Part shown: one piece after another, positions 54,701 to 64,000 of the stretch | Layout of the letters: the number at the start of each line of letters is the position of its first letter | Numbering within the stretch: position 1 is the stretch's first letter | DNA from: Plotosus lineatus | Taxonomy: Eukaryota; Chordata; Actinopteri; Siluriformes; Plotosidae | Reading direction: 5' to 3' | DNA: 64,000 bases | Assembly: GCA_024760905.1 (NCBI GenBank) | Contig: CM045733.1 | Span: 41,037,001 to 41,101,000 of the forward strand | Program-made: the position numbers and the translations under genes | The notes under the pieces: model-generated | What the model was told of the DNA's origin: nothing | The model's input: only the letters and a program-made list of their open reading frames with translations | Database searches by the model: none

Positions 54701-54904
54701 TGACAGCACTGATGGTGGTCGTTGTTAACCCGGGCCTCGACCGATCCGGTATGGAGGTAATACTTTTGATTTGCATTATAAGTAATTGGCATTGGTTTTA
54801 CGTCGGATGCCCTTCCTGACACAACCCTCTGCATTTCTCCGGGCTTGGGACCGGCATGAGGGGGAGAGACACTGGTTAGTGCCCCCCCACCTCATGGCTG
54901 CATT
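51756..54904 (-). mobile_element. Full-length RTE-clade LINE (copy 3)
   Basis: The element is flanked by the perfect 16-bp duplication AGGAATGTTACTGTCT at 51740-51755 and 54905-54920. It is the most intact copy. Its 5' end faces the 5' end of copy 4, 25 bp away. Confidence 0.95.
51782..54776 (-). pseudogene. RTE endonuclease-reverse transcriptase ORF of copy 3, single frameshift
   Basis: Two frames, 54776-53256 and 53299-51782, overlap. They cover the whole protein of about 1000 residues: endonuclease (VIGADFNGHVG, STQVDYILCRR), reverse transcriptase (FVDLEKAYDRVPREELW, GLHQGSVLSPFLFAM, MMFADDIMICSES) and C-terminal domain. The only visible break is a one-base length difference in an A-run near 53280. 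A sequencing or assembly error there would make it intact. Confidence 0.92.
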
Positions 54905-54929
54905 AGGAATGTTACTGTCTATATAAATG

Positions 54930-57900
54930 AAATGCAGCCATGAGGGGGGGGCACAAACCAGTGTCTCTCCCTCACGCCGGTCCCAAGCCCGGATAAATGC
55001 AGAGGGTTGCGTCAGGAAGGGCATCCGGCGTAAAACAAATGCCAAATAAACTATGCGAATCACAAGAAAGAACCACATACCGGATCGGTCGAGGCCCGGG
55101 TTAACAACGACCGCCATCAGTGCCGTCAACCAACAGGGTGCTGATGGAAATTGGACTACTGTTGGTCGAAGACGTCGAAGAAGGAGAGGTGGGAGGCGTG
55201 TCCGTTGCCAGAGAGAGAAGAGGAGAGGCATGAGTCTAGGACTGAAAGTAGGGACTTTGAATGTTGGAACTATGACAGGAAAAGGTAGAGAGCTGGCTGA
55301 CATGATGCAAAGGAGGAAGGTGGACATACTGTGCGTTCAGGAGACCAGGTGGAAAGGTCGCAAGGCTAGAAGCATAGGAGCAGGGTTTAAATTGTTTTAT
55401 CACGGTGTGGATGGGAAGAGAAATGGAGTCGGAGTCATCTTGAAGGAGGAGTTTGCCAGGAATGTTCTAGAAGTGAAAAGAGTGTCAGACAGAGTGATGA
55501 GTCTCAAGTTAGAAATTAAAGGTGTGATGGTCAATGTTGTTAGTGCTTATGCCCCACAGACAGGATGTGAGCGAGAAGAGAAGGAGAGATTCTGGAGGGA
55601 GTTAGATGAAGTGATGCAGAATACCCCCAGAGGTGAAAGGGTGGTCATTGGGGCAGACTTCAATGGACATGTTGGTGCAGGAAACAGAGGGGACGAGGAA
55701 GTGATGGGTAGGTTTGGTATCCAGGACAGGAACGCAGAATGACAGATGTTGGTAGATTTTGCAAAAAGGATGGAAATGGCTGTGGTGAATACTTTCTTCC
55801 AGAAGAGAGAGGAGCATAGGGTGACTTATAAAAGTGGAGGTAGGAGCACACAGGTAGACTACATCTTGTGCAGGCGATGTAATTTAAAGGAAGTCAGTGA
55901 CTGCAAAGTAGTAGCGGGTGAGAGTGTTGCCAAACAGCATAGGATGGTGGTGTGCAGGATGATGCTGATGGTGAGGAAGGTGAAGAAGGCAAAGGCAGAG
56001 CAGAAGACAAAGTGGTGGAAGTTGAAAAAGGAAGAGTGTCAGGTTGTCTTCAAGGAGGAGTTGAAACAGGCTTTGGGTGGTCAGGAAGTGCTTCCAGATG
56101 ACTGGACAACTTCAGCTAATGTGATCAGGGAGACAGGTAGGAGAATACTTGGTGTGTCCTCTGGAAGGAAAGTAGATAAGGAGACTTGGTGGTGGAATGA
56201 GGAAGTGCAGGAGTGTGTACAAAGGAAGAGATTAGCTAAGAAGAAGTGGGACATTGAGAAAACCGAAGAGAGTAAACAGGAGTACAGGGAGACACAGCGT
56301 AAGGCAAAGGTAGCAGTGTCAAAGGCCAAACAGAGCGCGTTTGATGACTTGTATGCTCGGTTGGAAAGTAAGGAGGGAGAAAATGATTTATATAGGTTGG
56401 CACAGCAGAGAAATAGAGATGGGAAGGACGTGCAGCAAGTTAGATTGATAAAGGACAGAGAGGGAAATGTATTGACTGATGACAGAAGTGTGCTGGGAAG
56501 ATGGAAAGAGTACTTTGAAGAGCTGATGAATGAGGAAAATGAGAGAAAAAAGAGTAGAAGAGGTGACTGTTGAGGACCAGGAAGTAGCAAAGATCAGTAA
56601 GGGTGAAGTGAGGAGGGCATTGAAGAGGATGAAGAATGGAAAGGCAGTTGGTCCTGATGACATACCGGTGGAGGTATGGAAGTGTCTAGGAGAGGTAGCA
56701 GTAGATTTTCTGACAAGAACATTTAACAAGGTCTTAGAGAGTGAGAGGATGCCAGAGGAATGGAGGAGAAGTGTGCTGGTGCCCATTTTTAAGAACAAGG
56801 GAGACGTGCAGAGTTGTGGCAACTACAGAGGGATAAAGTTGATGAGCCATACGATGAAGTTATGGGAAAGAATAGTGGAAGCTAGACTAAGGGCAGAAGT
56901 CAGCATTTGTGAACAACAGTTTGGTTTTATGCCAAGAAAGAGCACCACAGATGCAGTGTTTGCCTTGAGGATGTTAATGGAGAAGTACAGAGAAGGTCAG
57001 AGGGAGCTGCATTGTGCCTTTGTGGATCTGGAGAAAGCATATGACAGGGTGCCGAGAGAAGAACTGTGGTATTGCATGAGGAAGTCTGGAGTGGCAGAGA
57101 AGTATGTTAGAGTGGTGCAGGACATGTATGAGAGATGTAAGACAGTGGTGAGGTGTGCTGTCGGTGTGACAGAAGAGTTCAAGGTGGGGGTGGGACTGCA
57201 TCAAGGGTCAGCTCTGAGCCCCTTCTTGTTTGCTATGGTGATGGACAGGCTGACAGACGAGGTTAGACAAGATTCCCCATGGACTATGATGTTTGCAGAT
57301 GACATTGTGATCTGTAGTGAGAGCAGAGAACAAGTGCAGGAAAATCTAGAGAGGTGGAGGTATGCCCTGGAAAGGAGCGGAATGAAGATTAGCCTCAGTA
57401 AGACAGAATACATGTGCATGAATGACAAGGACCAAAGAGGAACGGTGAAATTACAGGGAGCAGAGATAAGGAAGGTGGAGGATTTTAAGTACTTAGGCTC
57501 AACAATCCAGAGCAATGGAGAGTGTGGAAAAGAGGTCAAGAAGCGTGTGCAGGCAGGTTGGAATGGTTGGAGAAAAGTGTCCGGTGTGATGTGTGATAGG
57601 AGGGTATCGGCAAGAATGAAAGGAAAAGTGTACAAGACAGTGTTGAGGCCAACGATGTTGTATGGTTTAGAAACAGTGGCCCTGGGGAAAAGACAGGAGG
57701 CAGAGTTGGAGGTAGCAGAGATGAAAATGTTGAGGTTCTCTTTGGGAGTAACGAGGATAGATAGGATTAGGAATGAGCACATCAGAGGGACAGCACATGT
57801 AAGACGTTTTGGAGACAAAGTCAGAGAGGCTAGATTGAGATGGTTTGGACATGTAGAGGAGGGATAGTGAGTATATTGGTAATAGGATGCTGAGGCTGGA

Positions 57901-58070
57901 ACTACCAGGCAAAAGGCCTCGAGGAAGACCAAAGAGACGATTCATGGATGTGGTGAAGGAGGACATGAAGGTCGTTGGTGTAAGAGAAGAAGATGCAAAG
58001 GATAGGGTGAGATGGAGGCAGATGATTCGCTGTGGCGACCCCTGAAGGGAAAAGCCGAAAGGAAAAGAAG
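54930..58070 (+). mobile_element. Full-length RTE-clade LINE (copy 4)
   Basis: The element is flanked by a perfect 16-bp duplication ACTGTCTATATAAATG at 54914-54929 and 58071-58086. The left duplication overlaps the right duplication of copy 3, so the two insertions used almost the same site. The tail is GAAAGGAAAAGA. It is closest to copy 1. Confidence 0.95.
55053..58045 (+). pseudogene. RTE ORF of copy 4, three breaks
   Basis: A TGA at about 55740 follows QDRNAE, a two-base loss near 56550 shifts the frame before the reverse transcriptase, and a two-base loss near 57856 (WFGHV then EEG) shifts the C-terminus. All catalytic motifs are present between the breaks. Confidence 0.92.
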
Positions 58071-58149
58071 ACTGTCTATATAAATGTAATGGATACTGTC
58101 TTGTTACTTTACTTATTACAGAAATTGTTATAGTTAGCTGCGTTATCAA

Positions 58150-58345
58150 AGACCAGCCATTTCTCCCACTGTCTATGGTGAAAGGCATATAAAAGAACCA
58201 TTGCTGACTTTCGTAAAGAGTAGGCAGCATAGTTTTCAGCGTGTTTCTGCCCTGTGATGGCCTGGTGAGGGTGTACTCTGCCCTGGCCCAGAGTTGGCTG
58301 AGATGGGTTCCAGTCTCCCCGTGACCCTAATTAGGATTAATGAAT
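58150..58345 (-). mobile_element. SINE fragments
   Basis: The segment 58165-58255 (GTCTATGGTGAAAGGCATAT, CATTGCTGACTTTCGTAAAG) matches the body of the SINE at 24738. The segment 58250-58340 (CTGTGATGGCCTGG, GTGACCCTAATTAGGATTAA) resembles the 3' part of another common fish SINE. Strand and borders are uncertain. Confidence 0.55.
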
Positions 58346-58420
58346 TAATTAATTTATGTAAGCTCTCAAATGTAGTCATAAAAATATGAACAATATATAT
58401 TTTATGCAAAACTTAATTAA

Positions 58421-58751
58421 GCCAGCCTGACACTAGTACGCATTTTAAATCCTCAATGGCACTCATTCATGCGTACTATAGCAGAATGATTTTGTGTTTA
58501 TTTTACCTATCAGTCAAACAGTTTGTGCCAGAGAGGAATAAGCTTTGTTTATAGCTTGCTCATTCGTACTATTGAGGATGTTCCGCGACGTTCCACTCGA
58601 TTCCTCACCATTGCAGTATTTTTGCGAATTGTTTGTGCTGGGGTGCTCCAAGTTCTTCAACATCACTCAATGGCCAGAGAAGTTTGCTCCACATCATGCT
58701 AAAAAGGTGACCGCACTTCCGTTTTATGACACTCCTTGTCACGCCTCACAA

Positions 58752-58805
<54 letters not shown>

Positions 58806-59583
58806 CGTAGCTGGATTCATCCACCATTCATTCTTGTAGTCGTCAAGATGATGAACTCTACAGATGCCGAGAAAATGGTATTAAATCAACAAAGTGTCTT
58901 TCTTGCAGGTGCTGCTGCATTACTACTAATCAAAGACTATGATATTGACATATGTAAGCAGTTAGAATCCACACCTGATACTACCAGCAAATCAACTAGA
59001 ACAAAGAAGAGAAAAACAAGAACAGTGTGGGTGACGGAATGGTTGACCAGGATGCAGCAATTTGGCCATTATGACTGATTGGTTCAGCGTTTGTGCGTGG
59101 TGTTGAGGAATATAGTGGTTTGAGTGCTCAACCAAACTTAAAGGTGAGCAGCTTAGAGTAGATTATGATTACCTTTGAGGAAACAGTGAGAAACACAGTT
59201 CTGTCCACAACTCACTCCCTGGCCTGCCAATAGTTAATGTTGGACAATGCATAGAGGAAACTTTGAGCTGTCAGTGAACACCATGGAGGACACAAGAGCA
59301 CCATTGAGGATACAGGTGTAATGTTGCGCAGCATTGATTACCCGTGACGTGGTGGGCATTTACACATGCCCTCACTGTTTCCTCACAGTTTCCTTATAGT
59401 TAGCGGAAAGGTACGCAAAAGAGTGCGTTACAAAATTAATGAACATGTTTCATTTTTTGGGTCGGCAATGCCCCTCAATGGCACTCATCTCGCTCATAGT
59501 TTCCACTGATGGCACTCACAATTCCCACGAAGGTACTCACTTTGGCATACTGTACCATGAATGCATACTAGTGTCAGGCTGGC
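58421..59583 (+). mobile_element. PIF/Harbinger-type deletion derivative
   Basis: The inverted ends read GCCAGCCTGACACTAGTA, with RYGCATT inward. Motifs such as CTCAATGGCACTCAT recur near both ends. A TA array (58751-58803) lies inside. It carries the start of a transposase (58848-59078). No clean 3-bp duplication was seen at the borders. Confidence 0.75.
58848..59078 (+). pseudogene. Harbinger transposase N-terminal piece
   Basis: ATG 58848 starts MMNSTDAEK. The last residues, TRTVWVTEWLTRMQQFGHYD, match the W-x-R/W-L...G-Y motif at the start of PIF/Harbinger transposases. A TGA then ends the frame and the DDE domain is absent. Whether a protein is made is doubtful. Confidence 0.6.
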
Positions 59584-60008
59584 AAGACTTACTAGAACCA
59601 ACCATGCATTCAAGGACTGCAGACAGACAAACACACATACACTTACCTGCAGAATGAAAAGTGGCACATCACAGTACCCGCTGTATAGCTCATGCTAAAG
59701 ATTAAAAAACTGCATGCAGTCTTGATTCCATACTAAGTTAACGGCAAAGTAACCACTTTTTATTTATTCAATTATTTTTTGAGAATTAATTTTTTTGATA
59801 ATTAGACCATTTTCCCCCACCAACTCAAACTGTTTATAAGTCTACCGTGAGAAAAGACCTCCAGTCCTCTGCATTGCTTGACACTGGTGACCAGGGATGA
59901 CCCATCATAAGTATTGTTCAACAAATCAGAAGAGTGACAAATGGACAAAACTCCATGCTAGACGAACAGCATTCCAGCTCTTTCATTATGTATTGAATGG
60001 GGAAAATT

Positions 60009-60017
<9 letters not shown>
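59584..60017. other. Stretch without a recognised gene
   Basis: Non-coding sequence between the Harbinger derivative and a TG array. Confidence 0.4.
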
Positions 60018-60099
<82 letters not shown>

Positions 60100-60115
60100 G
60101 TATGTGTGTGTGTGT
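60018..60115. repeat. (TG)n microsatellite
   Basis: A nearly pure TG array of about 100 bp. Confidence 0.96.
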
Positions 60116-60458
60116 TTACATTTTCAGGAATTTGAATCAAATAATCAAGTAATTTATTTTTCACAAATATTATTTCACTCAGTCTCAAGAAATATAACTG
60201 ATAGCCCAACATATAGTTGAGTCCCATCTTTACAATATATTTCATGTATAATCTTTCAGCGATACAGAGTTCATTTTGACATAATTGATGATAAAAATGC
60301 CCTATACTGGGCAATTTTAACCTTAGAAACCAATTAAATTTAGGTCAATTTTTGTTCACTGCTTAACTTCTCTTTGCTTTACAGACGGAGAGATTGTTCC
60401 TCTCCAGTGATACTTACACATTCATAACCCAATGTCGGCCACACTCATATCCCTAAAA
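60116..60458. other. Stretch without a recognised gene
   Basis: AT-rich non-coding sequence. No repeat ends were identified. Confidence 0.4.
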
Positions 60459-60815
60459 CAGTGGTTCTCAACCTGGGTTTGATCAAACCCTAGGCGTTCA
60501 GTGAGTCAGTCTCAGGAGTTCGGCAGAGGTCAAGACGCACACCCAACTCATATTCATGACGACACGCCCCGCTTGGCCATCACTGGCTGCAGGTGATCAC
60601 GCTACATTGCTTGGCCAATCTGTGCTGCAGGATTGCAGAATTTGGTGTGCACAGTAGTTGACTTGGGACTGTCGTGATGGTACGTCGTGTGATTTCTTTC
60701 TTAATGTTTTAATCCATACTATGTTGAGCAAAAAAAGAAAGTGATCGGACGAATATGTACAACATGGATTCACATATATAACGGAACATGATGCTAGTCA
60801 GCGTCCTAAGTAGGA
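60459..60815 (+). mobile_element. hAT-type element, 5' end with transposase start
   Basis: It begins CAGTGGTTCTCAACCTGGGT, a hAT terminus. At 60720-60800 the frame reads MLSKKRK, a TGA, then SDEYVQHGFTYITEHDASQR, the start of a ZBED5-type hAT transposase, with a stop where a tryptophan is usual. A mariner-type piece cuts it at about 60816. Confidence 0.75.
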
Positions 60816-61015
60816 TCAACCCCACGCTGACTGACGTATACGTACATGTATATGTGTATATAATATCAATAAATACATATTTAACGCTATAAATGCTTAT
60901 AACAATGAAACATTAAAAATTATGCATAAGATGTAAATAAAGCATAAATACACACACATCCAGACACGCACACACATGCGCACTTAATATAAAAATGTAA
61001 GTAGTTGTGATGGGC
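60816..61015. mobile_element. Mariner-type MITE piece
   Basis: GTAGGATCAACCCCACGCTG and TACGTACATGTATATGTGTA match the family at 4245-4603 and 62283-62650. The outer ends are missing. Confidence 0.7.
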
Positions 61016-61680
61016 GAGTTCATGCATTGTATTGGTTTTGTTCTTTGAGCACAGTGATGTTAATGCACGGTTCATTTTGGTGCCCCAGTAAAAACATATA
61101 CCTATTTCTTGAATTTGAAAAAAAAGTCATATTTTATTTTTCAATAAAGAAGGGTCAATGTTTAAAAACTCAGATTGATGTTCCTGAGAATAAGAACCTC
61201 TCCTTTCTGCCGTGATACATGCATTTATGTACCTGTGGAACATGATTAACTTTTATAGTGATAGTGAGGTACAGTATGTTTCAGCTTGCGGAGGAAGCTC
61301 AGTCCTTATACAGAGGAGCGCTTGCCATGTTTTATCTCCAAATGGAGAAAGCCACATTCTGTAGGTGGGTGTGCTAATGCGGAGCTTTGCAGAATGTAAA
61401 GAAATTAATTATCGGCCATGTTATGGATTAAAAATAAATATCCAAAACATTGTAAGTATCAGGCACTGTTCCATGGAAAAATAGAGCGTTATTTTACTGT
61501 AAATGTTACACAAGCATAAACTGAGAAGGGCAATTGTGTAAGCTGAAATGGACAATTGCAAAGGCTGGTACTTTTCTTTCTAGTTTTCTATAATTGTGTC
61601 TAATAATACATTGTGCACTAATGGCAGCTGGAGGTCCGTCAAACAAAGAGATCACATTTCAGGCCTGCATCATTAAATTT
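61016..61680. other. Stretch without a recognised gene
   Basis: Non-coding AT-rich sequence. No repeat ends or protein homology were recognised. Confidence 0.4.
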
Positions 61681-61693
61681 GTCCATTATTGTA

Positions 61694-61998
61694 AGGTAAG
61701 TCCGTTGGGTTTTTACACCCGAGCCTCGTGGCTCATCAGGCTGGTGCTTATCCCTGGTTTCCGTAGCGTGAAGCGACCAGGAGTTCAACTCCCCCTGGAT
61801 GGGACGCTAGTCCATCGCAGGTTACCTTCCCAGTATATTTTTACTGGTACCCATTTATACTGCTGGGTGAACAGAGGCACACATATGGTTGAGACCTTGC
61901 CCAGGGGTCTTAGCACAGTGAGGGTCTCAGTGGGATTCGAATTCACAACCTCCCGATCATAAGTGCAGCACCTTAACCACTACGCCACCAGCCCCACT
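61694..61998 (-). mobile_element. tRNA-derived SINE (second family), complete
   Basis: The duplication GTCCATTATTGTA lies at 61681-61693 and 61999-62011. On the minus strand the head has GGCGTAGTGGTTAAGGTGC (A box) and a B box GAATTCGAATCCC-like segment. The 3' part includes a hairpin (GATGAGCCACGAGGCTC). It is the uninterrupted sibling of 25373-26300. Confidence 0.92.
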
Positions 61999-62011
61999 GT
62001 CCATTATTGTA

Positions 62012-62282
62012 TTGTGTCCTATTTCAACTAGCCGCATGAATTTGTTTCCTATTACTAACCCAAGTAGGACCCGCCAAAGTGGGATGCCTAAGTTTACCTA
62101 AGTGGGCCCCAGTTAAGATTTATATTTTGTGCCCATTCCCACTTGGTGTCCATATAGTCCAGGCATAGCTCAGGTGGAGTCTGCATTAATATGAGCACAG
62201 CTGGGATCCATTTTTAAGAGCCCACTTACAACTCACATGGGCCCCACATACAAATGATGGCTGAATATGTATAAATTAAATA
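62012..62282. repeat. Probable dispersed repeat with TGGGCCCC words
   Basis: The segment has GTGGGCCCCAGTTAAGATT, TCCCACTTGGTGTCCATA and CACATGGGCCCCACATAC, a composition typical of a dispersed fish repeat, but its class cannot be given from this copy. Confidence 0.4.
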
Positions 62283-62655
62283 CAGGGATCCCTCACTTTC
62301 CGCGGTTAATGGGGACCGAGACCACCCCGTGACCGCCGATTTCCGCAAAGTAAGATCGACCCTCCTGTCTGACATATAGGTACATGGATATGTGTATAGA
62401 ATATCAATAAATACATATTCAATTCAAGAAATGATTATAATAACAATGAAACATTCATAAATAATGCATGAGATATAAATAAAATATAAATACACACACA
62501 GACGTGCGCACACACACACTCAGATGCGCACCTCAGATAAAAATATAAGTACAGGGATCTCTCACTTTCCACAGTTAATTGGGACCGACATCCCCCCGCA
62601 ACCACCAAATTCCGTGAAGTAGGATCAACCCCCCCAACCCTCCCTGATTGACGTA
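62283..62655. mobile_element. Mariner-type MITE pieces with a repeated terminus
   Basis: CAGGGATCCCTCACTTTCCG starts at 62283 with TA before it, and a second, similar terminus CAGGGATCTCTCACTTTCCA starts at about 62553. The interior matches 4245-4603. Two left ends in the same orientation suggest tandem insertion or duplication. Confidence 0.7.
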
Positions 62656-64000
62656 CATCATCATCATCATCATCATCATCTTCTTCCGCTTAGTCCAGGG
62701 TCGGGTCGCGGGGGCAGGAACCTTAGCAAAAAGGTCCAGACATCCCTCTCCCGAGCTACTTCCTCCAACTCTCCCGGGGGGACACCGAGGCGGTCCCAGA
62801 CAAGCCGAGAGACATAGTCCCTCCAGCGTGTTCTAGGTCGACCCCGGGGTCTCTTCCCGGTTGGACATGCCCGAAACATCACACCAGGGAGGCGTCCGGG
62901 GGGCATTCTGACCAGATGCCCGAGCCACCTCAACTGGCCCCTCTCAATGCGGAGGAGCAGCGGATCTACTCCGAGCTCTCCCCGGATGGCGGAGCTTCTC
63001 ACCCTATCTCTAAGGGAGAACCCCGCCACCCGGTGAAGAAAGCTCATTTCAGCCGCTTGTATCCGTGATCTTGTTCTTTCGGTCATTACCCAAAGCTCGT
63101 GACCATAGGTGAGGGTTGGAACGTAGATCGACTGGTAAATTGAGAGCTTCGCCTTGCGGCTCAGCTCCTTTTTCACCACAACGGACCGGTACAGGCACCG
63201 CTTAACAGCAGAGGCTGCAGCGATCCGTCTGTCGATCTCTCGCTCCATCCTTCCCTCACTCGTAAACAAGACCCCAAGATACTTAAACTCCTCCACTTGG
63301 GGCAGGACCTCATTCCCGACCCGGAGGGTGCATTCCACCATTATCCGACTGAGAACCATGGCCTCGGACTTGGAGGTACTGATCTTCATCCCAGCTGCTT
63401 CGCACTCAGCTGCGAATCGCTCCAATGAGAGCTGGAGGGCCCGACTTGATGAAGCCAAAAGGACAACATCATCCGCAAAAAGCAGAGACGATATCCGATG
63501 GCCACCAAACCAGAACCCCTCATCGCCTCGACTGCGCCTAGAAATTCTGTCCATAAAAATTATGAACAGAATCGGTGACAAAGGACAGCCTTGGCGGACT
63601 CCAACTCCCACTGGAAACGAATCCGACCTGCTGTTACCAATACGGACCAAACTCTGGCTCCGGTGATACAGCGACCGAATCGCTCGTAGCAACGGATCCG
63701 GAACGCCGTATTCTCGGAGCACGCCCCACAAGATCTTTCGAGGGACACGGTCGAAAGCCTTCTCCAAATCCACAAAGCACATGTGGACAGATTGGGCAAA
63801 CTCCCATGCCCCCTCCAGAATCCTGTGGAGCGTATAGAGTTGGTCAAGAGTGCTGCGGCCAGGACAAAAACCACATTGTTCCTCCTGAATCCGAGGTTCG
63901 ACTATCGGTCGGATCCTCCTCTCTAGTACCCCTGCATAGACTTTCCCAGGTAGGCTGAGGAGTGTAATTCCCCGATAATTGGAACACACCCTTCTTAAAA
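62656..64000 (-). mobile_element. Rex3-like RTE LINE, 3' part
   Basis: The element runs off the right edge. Its 3' end is a (GAT)n tail (62680-62657 on the minus strand) that directly follows the stop codon, with no 3' UTR, as in fish Rex3. CGGTGACAAAGGACAGCC near 63572 resembles a widely used Rex3 primer site as I recall it. Confidence 0.88.
62676..63992 (-). CDS. Rex3-like reverse transcriptase, C-terminal 438 codons, open
   Basis: The frame is open from the window edge to the stop at 62678-62676. Motifs in order are RVCSNYRGITLLSLPGKVY, CFVDLEKAFDRVPRKILWGV, VGVRQGCPLSPILFIIFM, LLFADDVVLLAS and EEFKYLGVLFTSEGRMEREI, then the C-terminal block LRWLGHLVRMPPGRLPG and GKRPRGRPRTRW. All reverse-transcriptase motifs are intact. 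The endonuclease and the true start lie outside the window, so intactness of the whole element is unknown. Confidence 0.85.
   Translation of the reverse strand, partial: RVCSNYRGITLLSLPGKVYAGVLERRIRPIVEPRIQEEQCGFCPGRSTLDQLYTLHRILEGAWEFAQSVHMCFVDLEKAFDRVPRKILWGVLREYGVPDPLLRAIRSLYHRSQSLVRIGNSRSDSFPVGVGVRQGCPLSPILFIIFMDRISRRSRGDEGFWFGGHRISSLLFADDVVLLASSSRALQLSLERFAAECEAAGMKISTSKSEAMVLSRIMVECTLRVGNEVLPQVEEFKYLGVLFTSEGRMEREIDRRIAAASAVKRCLYRSVVVKKELSRKAKLSIYQSIYVPTLTYGHELWVMTERTRSRIQAAEMSFLHRVAGFSLRDRVRSSAIRGELGVDPLLLRIERGQLRWLGHLVRMPPGRLPGVMFRACPTGKRPRGRPRTRWRDYVSRLVWDRLGVPPGELEEVARERDVWTFLLRFLPPRPDPGLSGRR

Overview
The window is vertebrate nuclear DNA, almost certainly from a ray-finned (teleost) fish. 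It carries part of a recognisable vertebrate gene, slc7a5 (LAT1 light chain), set in a dense graveyard of fish-type transposons: RTE-clade LINEs including a Rex3 copy, L2-like LINEs, Ty3/gypsy, a retrovirus-like LTR element, Tc1, mariner, Tigger, hAT, piggyBac and PIF/Harbinger, plus tRNA-derived SINEs and long CA, GA and TA microsatellites. I cannot name the species.

Host gene. slc7a5 lies on the minus strand. Exon 1 (23564-24110) holds the start codon and 182 codons. Exon 2 (8281-8406) is 126 bp and joins it in the correct phase across a 15.2 kb intron. Exon 3 onward was not found and is probably to the left of the window. Nothing to the right of 24.3 kb could be assigned to a host gene.

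Layout. 1-8280: intron 2, with a 5' piece of an RTE LINE, Harbinger-like copy A (2006-4228), a Tc1 remnant and a Tigger derivative. 8407-23563: intron 1, with a piggyBac deletion derivative (9791-11927), Harbinger-like copy B (13750-19332) containing a full-length RTE LINE and a Tc1 derivative, microsatellites and a hAT remnant. 24361-25071: a 61-bp perfect palindrome joined to a chimeric LINE-SINE insertion. 25373-28450: a SINE carrying a mariner-type MITE, then a mariner carrying an L2 LINE that carries a hAT element. 28455-50775: an old LINE split by Harbinger-like copy C and by a 17 kb gypsy complex. The gypsy contains the retrovirus-like element (31658-37899), an RTE LINE, an L2-like LINE with a SINE inside it, and a second LINE. 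51740-58086: two full-length RTE LINEs head to head. 58421-59583: a Harbinger-type derivative. 60.4-62.7 kb: hAT, mariner and SINE pieces. 62656-64000: the 3' part of a Rex3-like LINE.

Relations among the elements. Target-site duplications and uninterrupted sibling copies give the insertion order in many places. Three copies of one Harbinger-like family share 5'-TACCCCATTTCACTGGAGCG-type ends, 3-bp TWA duplications, arrays of TTCCG/CGGAA words, an AT-rich minisatellite and, in one copy, a MADF-like ORF; this is the least explained system here. The tRNA-derived SINE ends in the same sequence as the RTE LINE and also carries part of that LINE's 5' leader, so the LINE probably mobilised it. All transposon ORFs have at least one break, except the visible 3' part of the Rex3-like LINE.
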